Assembly: GCA_020443425.1 (NCBI GenBank)
Contig: JAGRIE010000001.1
Location: 1 to 64,000, forward strand
From: Halioglobus sp.
GTDB lineage: Bacteria; Pseudomonadota; Gammaproteobacteria; Pseudomonadales; Halieaceae
Reading direction: 5' to 3'
DNA length: 64,000 nucleotides
The translations under genes were made by a program, and so were the position numbers. The notes below the pieces were generated by a model. That model ran no database searches. It worked only from the letters and a program-made list of their open reading frames with translations, and was not told the origin of the DNA. Within the stretch, counting starts at the first letter, position 1. Every line of letters starts with the position of its first letter. Below, one piece after another: positions 15,371-23,053 of the stretch.

Positions 15371-16153
15371 ATGTCAAAGCTTGAGAATAAAGTAGCCATT
15401 GTCACCGGCGCCGCCTCCGGAATTGGGCTCGCCTGTGCGCAGCGCTACGCCGCCGAGGGCGCCACTGTGGTGGGGATAGACAAGAACCTGTCGCCACAGT
15501 GGCAATCGGTTGAAAGCACCGCGGCCCAAAGCCGTTTTCACCAGTTGGACGTCACGGATGCTGCGGCACAGAACGCGGCGATCAGGGCGACGGTGGACGA
15601 ATTCGGTCGCATCGATATCCTGGTGACGGCCGCCGGCGTCGGTGCCGGTGGCCCGGTCAGCATGCTGGATGAAGCGGACTGGGACCGTGTCATCGACATC
15701 AACCTCAAGGGCACCTTTCTCTCCATCAAGGCGGTGCTCGATACCATGATGGCACAGCGCAGTGGCAGTATTATCACTGTCGCCAGCGTCGAGGGCGTCA
15801 ACGGCACCGAAGGCGGCAGCGCCTACAATGCGTCCAAGGGCGGTGTGATACTGCTGAGCAAAAATGTGGCGATCGACTACGGCCGCCTCGGGGTGCGCTG
15901 TAATGCCATCTGTCCGGGCTTCATCAAGACACCGATGTTCGACCAGATCATGGGCCAGATGCCTGAGCTACAGGCTGACGTTATCAGGGAGACCAAGCTG
16001 GGGCGCCTGGGAGCGCCCGAGGAAATTGCCGGCGCCGCGTACTTCCTGGCGTCGGATGATGCCAGTTATGTGACGGGTCAGACCCTGGTAGTGGACGGCG
16101 GCTACACCGCCGGCCACAGCCATGGCATCGTACAGATGCTGGGTCTGGTCTGA
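15371..16153 (+). CDS. Short-chain dehydrogenase/reductase
   Basis: This 260-residue classical SDR has TGAASGIG near residue 13, an Asp in GIDKN favouring NAD(H), and catalytic S139, Y152 and K156 (YNASK). The C-terminal VVDGGYTAG matches the common FabG-like subgroup. AGAGAG lies upstream of the ATG. It is the last gene of the class D monooxygenase-SDR-BVMO run. It could oxidise the alcohol released when the BVMO ester is hydrolysed (inference). Confidence 0.88.
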   Translation: MSKLENKVAIVTGAASGIGLACAQRYAAEGATVVGIDKNLSPQWQSVESTAAQSRFHQLDVTDAAAQNAAIRATVDEFGRIDILVTAAGVGAGGPVSMLDEADWDRVIDINLKGTFLSIKAVLDTMMAQRSGSIITVASVEGVNGTEGGSAYNASKGGVILLSKNVAIDYGRLGVRCNAICPGFIKTPMFDQIMGQMPELQADVIRETKLGRLGAPEEIAGAAYFLASDDASYVTGQTLVVDGGYTAGHSHGIVQMLGLV

Positions 16154-16154
16154 G

Positions 16155-16173
16155 GGGGCGCTGTTAGCGCCCC
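16155..16173. terminator. Bidirectional hairpin at the SDR/acyl-CoA dehydrogenase ends
   Basis: GGGGCGCT (16155-16162) pairs perfectly with AGCGCCCC (16166-16173) around a 3-base loop. It begins 2 bases after the SDR stop, and the minus-strand acyl-CoA dehydrogenase stop codon lies in the loop. No U-tract is present. The position between convergent genes supports shared termination. Confidence 0.62.
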
Positions 16174-17300
16174 AGGATCGACCTCGCGACCAGCTCTTTC
16201 ATGATTTCGGAAGTGCCGCCGTAGATGCGCTGTATTCTCGCATCGGTGTAGAAACGCGAGATGGGGTATTCGATGGTGTAGCCGTAGCCGCCGAACAACT
16301 GCAGGCACTGGTCGATCGTCTTGCACTGCATTTCTGTACTGGCGTATTTCAGCATCGCCGCCTCCTCAGCTGACAGGCTGTCCGAGGCGTAGGCTTCCGC
16401 GCATTTCTCATAGAATGCCCGGTTCACCGCGATCTCGGTTTTTACCTCAGCGAGGGTAAAACGCGTGTTCTGGAAGCTGGCGACAGTCTGGCCAAAAGCC
16501 TTGCGCTCGAGTACATAGTCCACGGTGATATCGAGCGCACCTTCAGCGGCCGCGACTGCCTGCGCCGCAATGCCGAGGCGCTCGCGCGGCAGTTCGGTCA
16601 TCATGATGACGAAACCCTTGTTCAGTTCGCCCAGCAGGGCCGAGGCGGGCAGGCGCACATCCTGGAAAAACAATTCGGCGGTGTCCGAGGTGTGCTGGCC
16701 CATCTTCTCGATCTTCTTGCCCCGGGCAAAGCCCGGCAGCGTGGTGTCGACAATAAACAGCGAGGTGCCCTTGGCGCCTTTGCCAGGGTCGGTGATAGCC
16801 GCGACAATCACCAGGTCGGCCAGCATCCCGTTGGTGATAAAGATCTTGGAGCCGTTCAGCACCCACTCATCGCCATCCTTGACGGCGTTGGTGCGGATGC
16901 TCTGTACATCCGAGCCGGCACCCGGTTCCGTCATGGCCAGTGCGCCCAGTGCCTCCCCGGTGACCATTTTCGGCAACCACTGCGCTTTCTGTTCCTCAGT
17001 GCCGAAATGCTCGATGTAGGGCGCCACGATGTTACTGTGAATGCCATAGCCGGATGCGATGCCACCGAACCCCATGCGGGACAGCTCTTCAATGATGGCA
17101 AAGGTCACCTGCGGCGTGGTGCCAGCGGCGCCGAATTCCTCTGGCATGTCCGGGCACAGCAGGCCCGCCTGTCCCAGCGTGTGCCACAGCTGCCGGGGTA
17201 CCATATGCTGGGCCTCCCACTCCTCAATATTGGGGGAGATTTCCTGCTCAAGAGCGCGTCGTGTCATGTCGCGGAACAGGGTCAGTTCTTCGTTGTCCAT
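16164..17300 (-). CDS. Acyl-CoA dehydrogenase
   Basis: This 378-residue FAD enzyme introduces a 2,3 double bond in acyl-CoA thioesters. Family marks include MTEPGAGSD in the middle domain, RKAFGQTVASFQ, and QLFGGYGYTIEYP with a C-terminal RIYGGTSEIMKE. The Glu that acts as base in medium-chain enzymes (YEGTS) is Gly here. This also occurs in the long-chain/isovaleryl branch, where another Glu does the job. The start at 17300 is chosen because MDNEELTLFRDM matches the family N-terminus; the longer frame adds a basic, non-family leader. It is divergent from the aldehyde dehydrogenase gene. A role on CoA esters made from pathway products is inferred. Confidence 0.9.
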   Translation of the reverse strand: MDNEELTLFRDMTRRALEQEISPNIEEWEAQHMVPRQLWHTLGQAGLLCPDMPEEFGAAGTTPQVTFAIIEELSRMGFGGIASGYGIHSNIVAPYIEHFGTEEQKAQWLPKMVTGEALGALAMTEPGAGSDVQSIRTNAVKDGDEWVLNGSKIFITNGMLADLVIVAAITDPGKGAKGTSLFIVDTTLPGFARGKKIEKMGQHTSDTAELFFQDVRLPASALLGELNKGFVIMMTELPRERLGIAAQAVAAAEGALDITVDYVLERKAFGQTVASFQNTRFTLAEVKTEIAVNRAFYEKCAEAYASDSLSAEEAAMLKYASTEMQCKTIDQCLQLFGGYGYTIEYPISRFYTDARIQRIYGGTSEIMKELVARSILGR

Positions 17301-17411
17301 GGTATCTGGTCTCTGGCGGGGTATAGGAGGGCGTAATTTTGCGGGATTCCGTAGCGGGAAACAACGGCAGCGCCCCACTTATTACAAAAACCTCTCGCCG
17401 AGGGGGTGCAG

Positions 17412-17443
17412 CACTGGTCAGTGGCTGCCAGAGTGCTTACACT
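17412..17443 (+). promoter_or_regulatory. Candidate promoter and symmetric site upstream of the aldehyde dehydrogenase
   Basis: TGGTCA (17415-17420) and TACACT (17438-17443) are spaced 17 bases, each matching 4 of 6 consensus positions. The -35 overlaps the inverted repeat CACTG-GT-CAGTG (17412-17423). This suggests repressor control of the aldehyde dehydrogenase-glycerol kinase pair. Confidence 0.4.
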
Positions 17444-17478
17444 TATGCACCTTCGCAATGTGAACCTGGAGAATAATG

Positions 17479-18906
17479 ATGCGCGACTACAAACAGTTCT
17501 ATATCAACGGCCAGTGGGTGGACCCCGTCACCCCGAAAGAATGTGACGTCATCAATCCGGCGACAGAGGAGGTCTGCGGCAAGATTTCACTCGGTTCCGA
17601 GGCCGATGTGAACAAGGCCGTCGAAGCCGCGAAAGTGGCCTTTGAGAGCTACGGTCGCAGCAGCCGCCAGGAGCGCATCGAGCTGCTGGAAGCCTGCATC
17701 GAGACCTATAAGAAGCACTACATGGATATCGCCAGCGCCATCCGCGAGGAGATGGGCGCACCGCAGAGCCTGGCGACCACTGCCCAGGCCTATACAGGGC
17801 AGGGCCATCTCGAAGAGGCGCTGCGGGTGCTGAGAACATTTGAGTTCGAGGAGGAGTTGGGCAACCACCGCATCTTCAAGGAGCCGATCGGCGTCTGTGG
17901 CCTGATCACTCCCTGGAACTGGCCGGTGAACCAGATCTCCTGCAAGGTTGCCCCGGCACTCGCCGTAGGCTGCACGATGGTGCTCAAGCCCAGTGAAGTG
18001 GCGCCGCTGTCGGCCTATATTTTCGCCCGGGTGATGGATGAGGCGGGTGTGCCCGCCGGTGTTTTCAATCTCGTCAACGGCGATGGCCCCACCGTGGGCA
18101 CCGCGCTGTCACAACACCCCGATGTCAGCATGATGTCGTTCACCGGTTCCACCCGCGCCGGTTCGCTGGTGGCCCAGAATGCCGCGCCCACCGTCAAGCG
18201 CGTGACCCAGGAGCTCGGCGGGAAATCGCCCAATATCGTGCTGGATGACGCCGATCTCGAAGCGGCGGTCACAAGAGGTGTGATGCACATGTACCACAAC
18301 ACCGGGCAGTCCTGTAATGCACCTTCGCGCATGCTGGTGCCGGCTGCCAAGCTGGCGGCGGCCGAGGCCATCGCGGCAAAGGTGACGGAATCCGTCGTCG
18401 TTGGTGATCCCGAGGCGGAGAGCACCACCATGGGACCGGTGGTCTCTGAGGTGCAGTTCAACAAGATCCAGGGCCTGATCGAAAAAGGCATTGCCGAGGG
18501 CGCGAAAGTGGTGACCGGAGGCCCGGGACGCCCGGAGGGTATCTCCAAGGGTTACTTTGTGCGCCCGACGGTGTTTTCCCAGGCTAACAATGACATGACC
18601 ATCGCCCGCGAGGAGATCTTTGGCCCGGTGCTGACCCTGATTCCCTATGAGACAGAGGAAGAGGCCATCCGCATCGCCAATGACACACCCTACGGCCTCG
18701 CCGGGTATGTGCAGAGCGGTGATATCGACCATGCCAGGCAGGTCGCCTCGAGGATTCGTGCCGGGAACGTCTCTATCAACGGCTCTTCTGCAGGTTTCGA
18801 TGTGCCCTTCGGCGGCTATAAGCAATCCGGCAATGGCCGCGAGTGGGGCAGCCATGGTTTCACTGATTTCCTCGAGATCAAGGCAGTACAGGGCTTCGTC
18901 GGCTAG
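17479..18906 (+). CDS. NAD(P)-dependent aldehyde dehydrogenase
   Basis: This 475-residue member of the aldehyde dehydrogenase superfamily oxidises an aldehyde to a carboxylic acid. Key residues are N147 in TPWNWPVNQ, general base E245 in VTQELGGKSP and nucleophile C279 in NTGQSCNAPSR. The substrate is not deducible. Two adjacent ATGs (17476 and 17479) are possible; 17479 sits 7 bases after GGAG, which is better spaced. It is separated from the glycerol kinase ATG by only 2 bases, so the two are coupled. It could oxidise aldehydes from the neighbouring catabolic genes or a glycerol-related aldehyde. Confidence 0.9.
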   Translation: MRDYKQFYINGQWVDPVTPKECDVINPATEEVCGKISLGSEADVNKAVEAAKVAFESYGRSSRQERIELLEACIETYKKHYMDIASAIREEMGAPQSLATTAQAYTGQGHLEEALRVLRTFEFEEELGNHRIFKEPIGVCGLITPWNWPVNQISCKVAPALAVGCTMVLKPSEVAPLSAYIFARVMDEAGVPAGVFNLVNGDGPTVGTALSQHPDVSMMSFTGSTRAGSLVAQNAAPTVKRVTQELGGKSPNIVLDDADLEAAVTRGVMHMYHNTGQSCNAPSRMLVPAAKLAAAEAIAAKVTESVVVGDPEAESTTMGPVVSEVQFNKIQGLIEKGIAEGAKVVTGGPGRPEGISKGYFVRPTVFSQANNDMTIAREEIFGPVLTLIPYETEEEAIRIANDTPYGLAGYVQSGDIDHARQVASRIRAGNVSINGSSAGFDVPFGGYKQSGNGREWGSHGFTDFLEIKAVQGFVG

Positions 18907-18908
18907 CT

Positions 18909-20399
18909 ATGGCCAGCTTTGTCCTCGCGATAGATCAGGGCACGACGGGTAGCACCGTCGCCCTGATGGACGCCGCAGGCAAACTGCGCGCGAGTGTCAA
19001 TTTCGAGTTCCCCCAAATCTATCCCCAGCCCGGCTGGGTGGAACACCGTCCAGCCGATATCTGGGCATCGGTGGGCAAGGGTATCCGCGCCATACTGCGC
19101 CGGAAGATCTGCAAGCCGACCGAGATCGCCTGTATCGGCATCACCAACCAGCGCGAGACTGCGCTGCTGTGGGACAGGCGCACCGGCGAGGCGCTGCACA
19201 ACGCCATTGTCTGGCAGTGCAGGCGCACCACACCGTTTTGTGAATCGCTGCGCGCGGCCGGTCATGAGAAATCGGTGCGTCGCAAATCCGGCCTGGTGCT
19301 CGACCCGTATTTTTCCGCCAGCAAGTTCCGCTGGCTGTTGCACCATACACCGGGTATCGCGCGGGCGTTGAAAAACAAGCAGGTTGCGGCCGGCACCATC
19401 GACAGCTACCTGATCTGGCGGCTGACCGGCGGTGCTGTCCACGTCACCGATGTCACCAATGCCTCGCGCACCTCGTTGATGAACCTGAAAAGCTGCCGCT
19501 GGGACCAGCAACTGCTGGACCTGTTCGAGGTGCCGCGCGATATCCTGCCCTCCATCGTGCCTTCCAGCGCTGTTCTGGGCTACACGCAGGGCGTGCCGGG
19601 CCTGCCTGACGGCATACCGGTATCCGGTGTCGCCGGTGACCAGCACTCAGCCCTGTTCGGCCAGGCGTGTTTTGCCGTTGGCGATGCCAAATGCACCTTC
19701 GGCACCGGTTCGTTCATCCTGATGAACACCGGTTCGGAAGTTTTGCACTCCAATGCAGGCCTGCTGACCACGGTGGCCTGGCAACTCGGGGAGAAGGGCA
19801 AAACTGTTTACGCGCTGGAGGGCGGGGCGTTTGTCTGCGGCGCTGCGGTACAGTGGCTGCGCGATGGGCTGCAGATGATCAGGCGGGCGCCGGATATTGA
19901 AAAACTGGCGCTGCAGGTCGCCGATCACGGCGGAGTTGAATTTGTGCCCGCGCTGACGGGCTTGGGTGCGCCACACTGGGCACCGGATGCGCGTGGCACC
20001 ATCACCGGCCTGACACGCGGCACGGAGCGGGGTCATATCGCGCGCGCAACGCTCGACGCGATGGCGCTGCAAAATGCTGATATCCTCCGGGCCATGGAGA
20101 GCGATCTCGGCAAGCGGATGCGACCGCTGCGGGTCGATGGCGGCGCGGCTGCCAACAACCTGCTGATGCAGATACAGGCGGATGTATTGGGCCGCAGGTT
20201 GATTCGACCGCAGGTCATTGAAACCACGGTCGCCGGCGCCTGTTACCTGGCCGGTCTGGGCGTGGGCTTGTGGCAGAGCCCGTCAGAGTTGAAACATATC
20301 TGGCAGGCTGAGCGCGAATTTGCGGTCAGTATGACTGCGGCGGCAAGGCGCAAGCGCCAGGCGTCCTGGAACGCCGCCATTCATCGCACACTACTATAG
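18909..20399 (+). CDS. glpK: Glycerol kinase
   Basis: This 496-residue FGGY-family kinase phosphorylates glycerol to sn-glycerol 3-phosphate with ATP. Signatures are the N-terminal AIDQGTTGSTV phosphate loop, ITNQRET, the substrate Asp in VAGDQHSALFG, FGTGSF, and VDGGAAANN in the C-terminal ATP domain. Length equals E. coli GlpK. No glpF, glpD or glpR lies next to it, unlike the usual glp locus; its partner is the aldehyde dehydrogenase 2 bases upstream. A bulged hairpin, CGCACACTA...TAGTGGTGCG, overlaps the stop codon region. Another FGGY kinase specificity is possible, but the motifs fit glycerol best. Confidence 0.88.
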   Translation: MASFVLAIDQGTTGSTVALMDAAGKLRASVNFEFPQIYPQPGWVEHRPADIWASVGKGIRAILRRKICKPTEIACIGITNQRETALLWDRRTGEALHNAIVWQCRRTTPFCESLRAAGHEKSVRRKSGLVLDPYFSASKFRWLLHHTPGIARALKNKQVAAGTIDSYLIWRLTGGAVHVTDVTNASRTSLMNLKSCRWDQQLLDLFEVPRDILPSIVPSSAVLGYTQGVPGLPDGIPVSGVAGDQHSALFGQACFAVGDAKCTFGTGSFILMNTGSEVLHSNAGLLTTVAWQLGEKGKTVYALEGGAFVCGAAVQWLRDGLQMIRRAPDIEKLALQVADHGGVEFVPALTGLGAPHWAPDARGTITGLTRGTERGHIARATLDAMALQNADILRAMESDLGKRMRPLRVDGGAAANNLLMQIQADVLGRRLIRPQVIETTVAGACYLAGLGVGLWQSPSELKHIWQAEREFAVSMTAAARRKRQASWNAAIHRTLL

Positions 20400-20417
20400 T
20401 GGTGCGGACGCCCGCCC

Positions 20418-20603
20418 GTGGCTGAGATCATTCCCTTTCGCAGGCCGTCCCTGAAAGAAAAGCACAAGGGCAATACGCTGTGTCGCCACGGCCACCACAA
20501 ATGGGCGGTAGACAAGGAGAAACAGTTCGACGTCAAAGCCGGTAAGCTGGTCACCGTGTATCGCTGCACCCGGTGTGGTAAGCAGAAAGTGACGTCACAT
20601 TGA
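20418..20603 (+). CDS. Small zinc-ribbon-like protein
   Basis: This 61-residue basic protein has C and H ligands in LCRHGHHKW (residues about 21-29) and CTRCGK near residue 50. That suggests one zinc bound by a Cys/His pair plus a CxxC. No function is recognised; similar small ribbons often bind nucleic acid. It starts with GTG at 20418, 19 bases after the glycerol kinase stop. The start codon is somewhat uncertain, but no alternative preserves the first motif. It may be read through from the glpK transcript. Confidence 0.62.
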   Translation: MAEIIPFRRPSLKEKHKGNTLCRHGHHKWAVDKEKQFDVKAGKLVTVYRCTRCGKQKVTSH

Positions 20604-20688
20604 GCAGTGCGCCCGGCTCCTGTCGGCGCAGCGCCGGTTTCCCAACAGCGAAGTAACAGCATTATACACTGCAGCACGGAGTAAGCCG

Positions 20689-21285
20689 GTGAACCTGAAG
20701 GACAAGACTGAGTACTGGTCGCAGCGTTTTCACAATCTGGACTGTGTCGGGCAGGTGGTGGACTCCAGCGAGTTTGAGGGTTGTACGTTCGAAAACTGCG
20801 ACTTCACCGAGGCGGTATTCAAGCACTGCAATTTCGTCGATTGTGAATTCCTCCGCTGCAACCTGAGCAATGTGAAAATTGAGTACAGCAAGTACGCTGA
20901 CGTGAGTTTCCGGGATTCCAAATTGATTGGTATAAACTGGACCAGCGCCACGTGGCCAGGCTTGATTTTCACTTCACCCCTGAAGTTTCACGCCTCCATC
21001 CTGAATGACAGTTCGTTCTATGGTCTGTCGCTGCGCGAGTTGGTGCTTGAGGAGTGCCGGGCGCGTGATGTCGATTTTCGCGAAGGTGATTTCAGCCAGG
21101 CCAATTTCACTTATAGCGATTTTTCCGGTAGTTTCTTCAGCAAGACAAATCTGTCGGGTGCAGATTTCACTGAAGCGACCAATTACGATATCGATGTATT
21201 CCAAAACCGGATCGAACAAGCGCGTTTCAGTCGCTTTGAGGCGGTACGCCTGCTTGACAGCCTCGAGATCGAACTGGTTGATTGA
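20689..21285 (+). CDS. Pentapeptide-repeat protein, Qnr-like
   Basis: This 198-residue protein consists mostly of pentapeptide repeats of the A(D/N)LXX or FXXC type: FEGCTFENCDF, AVFKHCNFVDCEF, then a break around residues 82-105, and DVDFREGDFSQANF, SGADFTEATNY. These form a right-handed quadrilateral beta-helix. The repeat block of two unequal parts and a C-terminal helix, FEAVRLLDSLEIELVD, recall the Qnr family (214-218 residues). Qnr proteins bind type II topoisomerases and blunt quinolone action. Whether this one does so is unknown. GTG 20689 has GGAG 7 bases ahead. It is not preceded by a LexA-like box that I can see. Confidence 0.82.
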   Translation: MNLKDKTEYWSQRFHNLDCVGQVVDSSEFEGCTFENCDFTEAVFKHCNFVDCEFLRCNLSNVKIEYSKYADVSFRDSKLIGINWTSATWPGLIFTSPLKFHASILNDSSFYGLSLRELVLEECRARDVDFREGDFSQANFTYSDFSGSFFSKTNLSGADFTEATNYDIDVFQNRIEQARFSRFEAVRLLDSLEIELVD

Positions 21286-21332
21286 ACTGTTTGTGACACT
21301 GCGGTGTCGGTATTTTCACTGAGGGGATTCCA

Positions 21333-22301
21333 ATGGTGCGACTGCTGCTCTTTTTCGCCGTGTGCCTGACCGCGATGCCGGGGCTCGCGACCCCAGGGGA
21401 CGCCCGTGTTTTCGAGTTTACCTATGAGGTACAGGAGCAGGATTTCCCCGCTGGCGAGACGGTAGATATCTATATTCCACTGCCCGCCGAATACGCTGGC
21501 CAGAAAATACTGGTGCAGGCCCTGCAGTCTTCTGTGCCCGCTGAGCGCGGTGTAGAGACTGCCAATGGCAGTGCCTACTACCACCTGCACCGCCCCGCAG
21601 GCAGCGACACGCCGCTGGCGGCGACGCTGTCCTGGACAGTGTCGCGCAGTGCCGTCGGCGCCACCGTCGCGTCGCTGTCCGCCACTGAGCTGGCGCAGTA
21701 CCTTGCGCCCGACACGCTGGTGCCAGTGGGCCATGAAATCTTGCAGCCGATCCTGGAGGAGATTCATGCCACGCGGAAAGACGAGTCACCGGCAGCTACT
21801 GCCAGGGCGATATACGACTGGGTGGTAGACAATGTGGAGTACAAGAAGGTTGGTACCGGTTGGGGCAATGGCGATACGTTCTGGGCGTGTAATGAACGCT
21901 ATGGCAACTGTACCGACTTCCACTCACTGTTCATCGCGCTGGCGCGCTCAGAGGGTATTCCCGCGCGTTTTGAAATGGGTTTCCCAATTCCCCAGCACGC
22001 AACGGAAGGTGAAATCGGCGGCTATCACTGCTGGGTGCAGTTCTACCTCCCGGAGCGTGGCTGGATACCGATAGACGCCTCCGAGGCTGCCAAGCATCCG
22101 CAGTTGCGCGAGGCACTGTACGGGGGGTATCCCGCGGATCGTATCCACTTCAGTACCGGGCGTGACCTGGTGTTGTCGGCAGCCAGTGCCGAGACGCCGT
22201 TGAACTATTTTATCTATCCGTATGTGGAAGTCGGTGGCAAACCGTGGTCAGGGAAATTGGCCACCCGTTTCACGTTTGCCGACCTCACTGCCCCCCGCTA
22301 G
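21333..22301 (+). CDS. Secreted transglutaminase-like (papain-fold) protein
   Basis: This 322-residue protein has a signal peptide ending after about residue 19 (MPGLA). Its transglutaminase-like domain has a Cys-His-Asp triad at C193 (YGNCTDFHS), H232 (GYHCWVQF) and D248 (PIDASEA). Such domains act as cysteine proteases, peptidases or acyltransferases in the periplasm. The preceding 150 residues form a beta-rich domain of unknown role. GAGGGG lies 7 bases before the ATG. It is convergent with the NnrU-like gene, with only 8 bases between. Confidence 0.85.
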   Translation: MVRLLLFFAVCLTAMPGLATPGDARVFEFTYEVQEQDFPAGETVDIYIPLPAEYAGQKILVQALQSSVPAERGVETANGSAYYHLHRPAGSDTPLAATLSWTVSRSAVGATVASLSATELAQYLAPDTLVPVGHEILQPILEEIHATRKDESPAATARAIYDWVVDNVEYKKVGTGWGNGDTFWACNERYGNCTDFHSLFIALARSEGIPARFEMGFPIPQHATEGEIGGYHCWVQFYLPERGWIPIDASEAAKHPQLREALYGGYPADRIHFSTGRDLVLSAASAETPLNYFIYPYVEVGGKPWSGKLATRFTFADLTAPR

Positions 22302-22309
22302 CAGCGCAG

Positions 22310-22870
22310 TCACCAGACCGGCATTCCACTCAGCCAGGGATGGAGGTATACGACAACAGCCACCGTGACCACCGCGATCAGGGCGGTCACCGCCTCCGCG
22401 CCCCAGCCCGGTGGCGCCGCCTTGATCCACACACCCTCGCGGCGGTTGATCGCGGCTATCTCAGCCACTGACCACAGCAGCATGCCGCCGAACAAAACCG
22501 TAGAGCGGTTGTCCCCGTTCAGCAGCAGGTGGCTGAACCCCCACAGTGCGACTCCGGTGAGCTGTGGGTGCCTGACCAGCAGCCGCCAGCGCGAATTGCG
22601 CGCGCTCACCACCAGCAGCCAGAAGGCCACCACCAGCAGCCCCAGTGCAATGTTATGCAGACCCGGTGGCGGCTGGTACCACAGCCTTGGCTCAACGCTG
22701 CGCCAGCCGACGATCATCAGCGCGAATGCGATCAGCAGCAGCAGCGAGAAGACGCCCTTGTACCCGTTCTCACCGAGCCGGTTGAGGCCGCGTGTTTTTA
22801 ATGCGGGAGCCAGGGAGGGGATGAAGTGGACTCCGGCAAACAACAGCACACCAAGCGTAAGCAATACCAT
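22310..22870 (-). CDS. NnrU-family membrane protein
   Basis: This 186-residue protein has about six membrane segments and the NnrU family segment RHPQLTGVALWGFSHLLLNGD near the middle. The family was named from denitrification loci and is related to heme-dependent zeta-carotene isomerase Z-ISO; most bacterial members have no assigned role. ATG 22870 is chosen because the first membrane helix (VLLTLGVLLFAGVHF) starts there; the longer frame adds an odd Pro/Ala leader. No denitrification or carotenoid genes are nearby. Confidence 0.8.
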   Translation of the reverse strand: MVLLTLGVLLFAGVHFIPSLAPALKTRGLNRLGENGYKGVFSLLLLIAFALMIVGWRSVEPRLWYQPPPGLHNIALGLLVVAFWLLVVSARNSRWRLLVRHPQLTGVALWGFSHLLLNGDNRSTVLFGGMLLWSVAEIAAINRREGVWIKAAPPGWGAEAVTALIAVVTVAVVVYLHPWLSGMPVW

Positions 22871-23053
22871 GCGGTCAATCCTCAGGTCGAAGGGCAGTAC
22901 CGGAAGCATAGCAGGCGGCGCTCTCTGCGCCACCCCGGACTGCGACCCTGTGCGGCCGGGTAGCGAACGCTGCCTGTGCCGCTCGCTACCGCTGACCCGT
23001 CGAGGTCAGCGTATTTCATAGCCTCGTGGACGCGGCTCCGTTAGTATTGGCCG

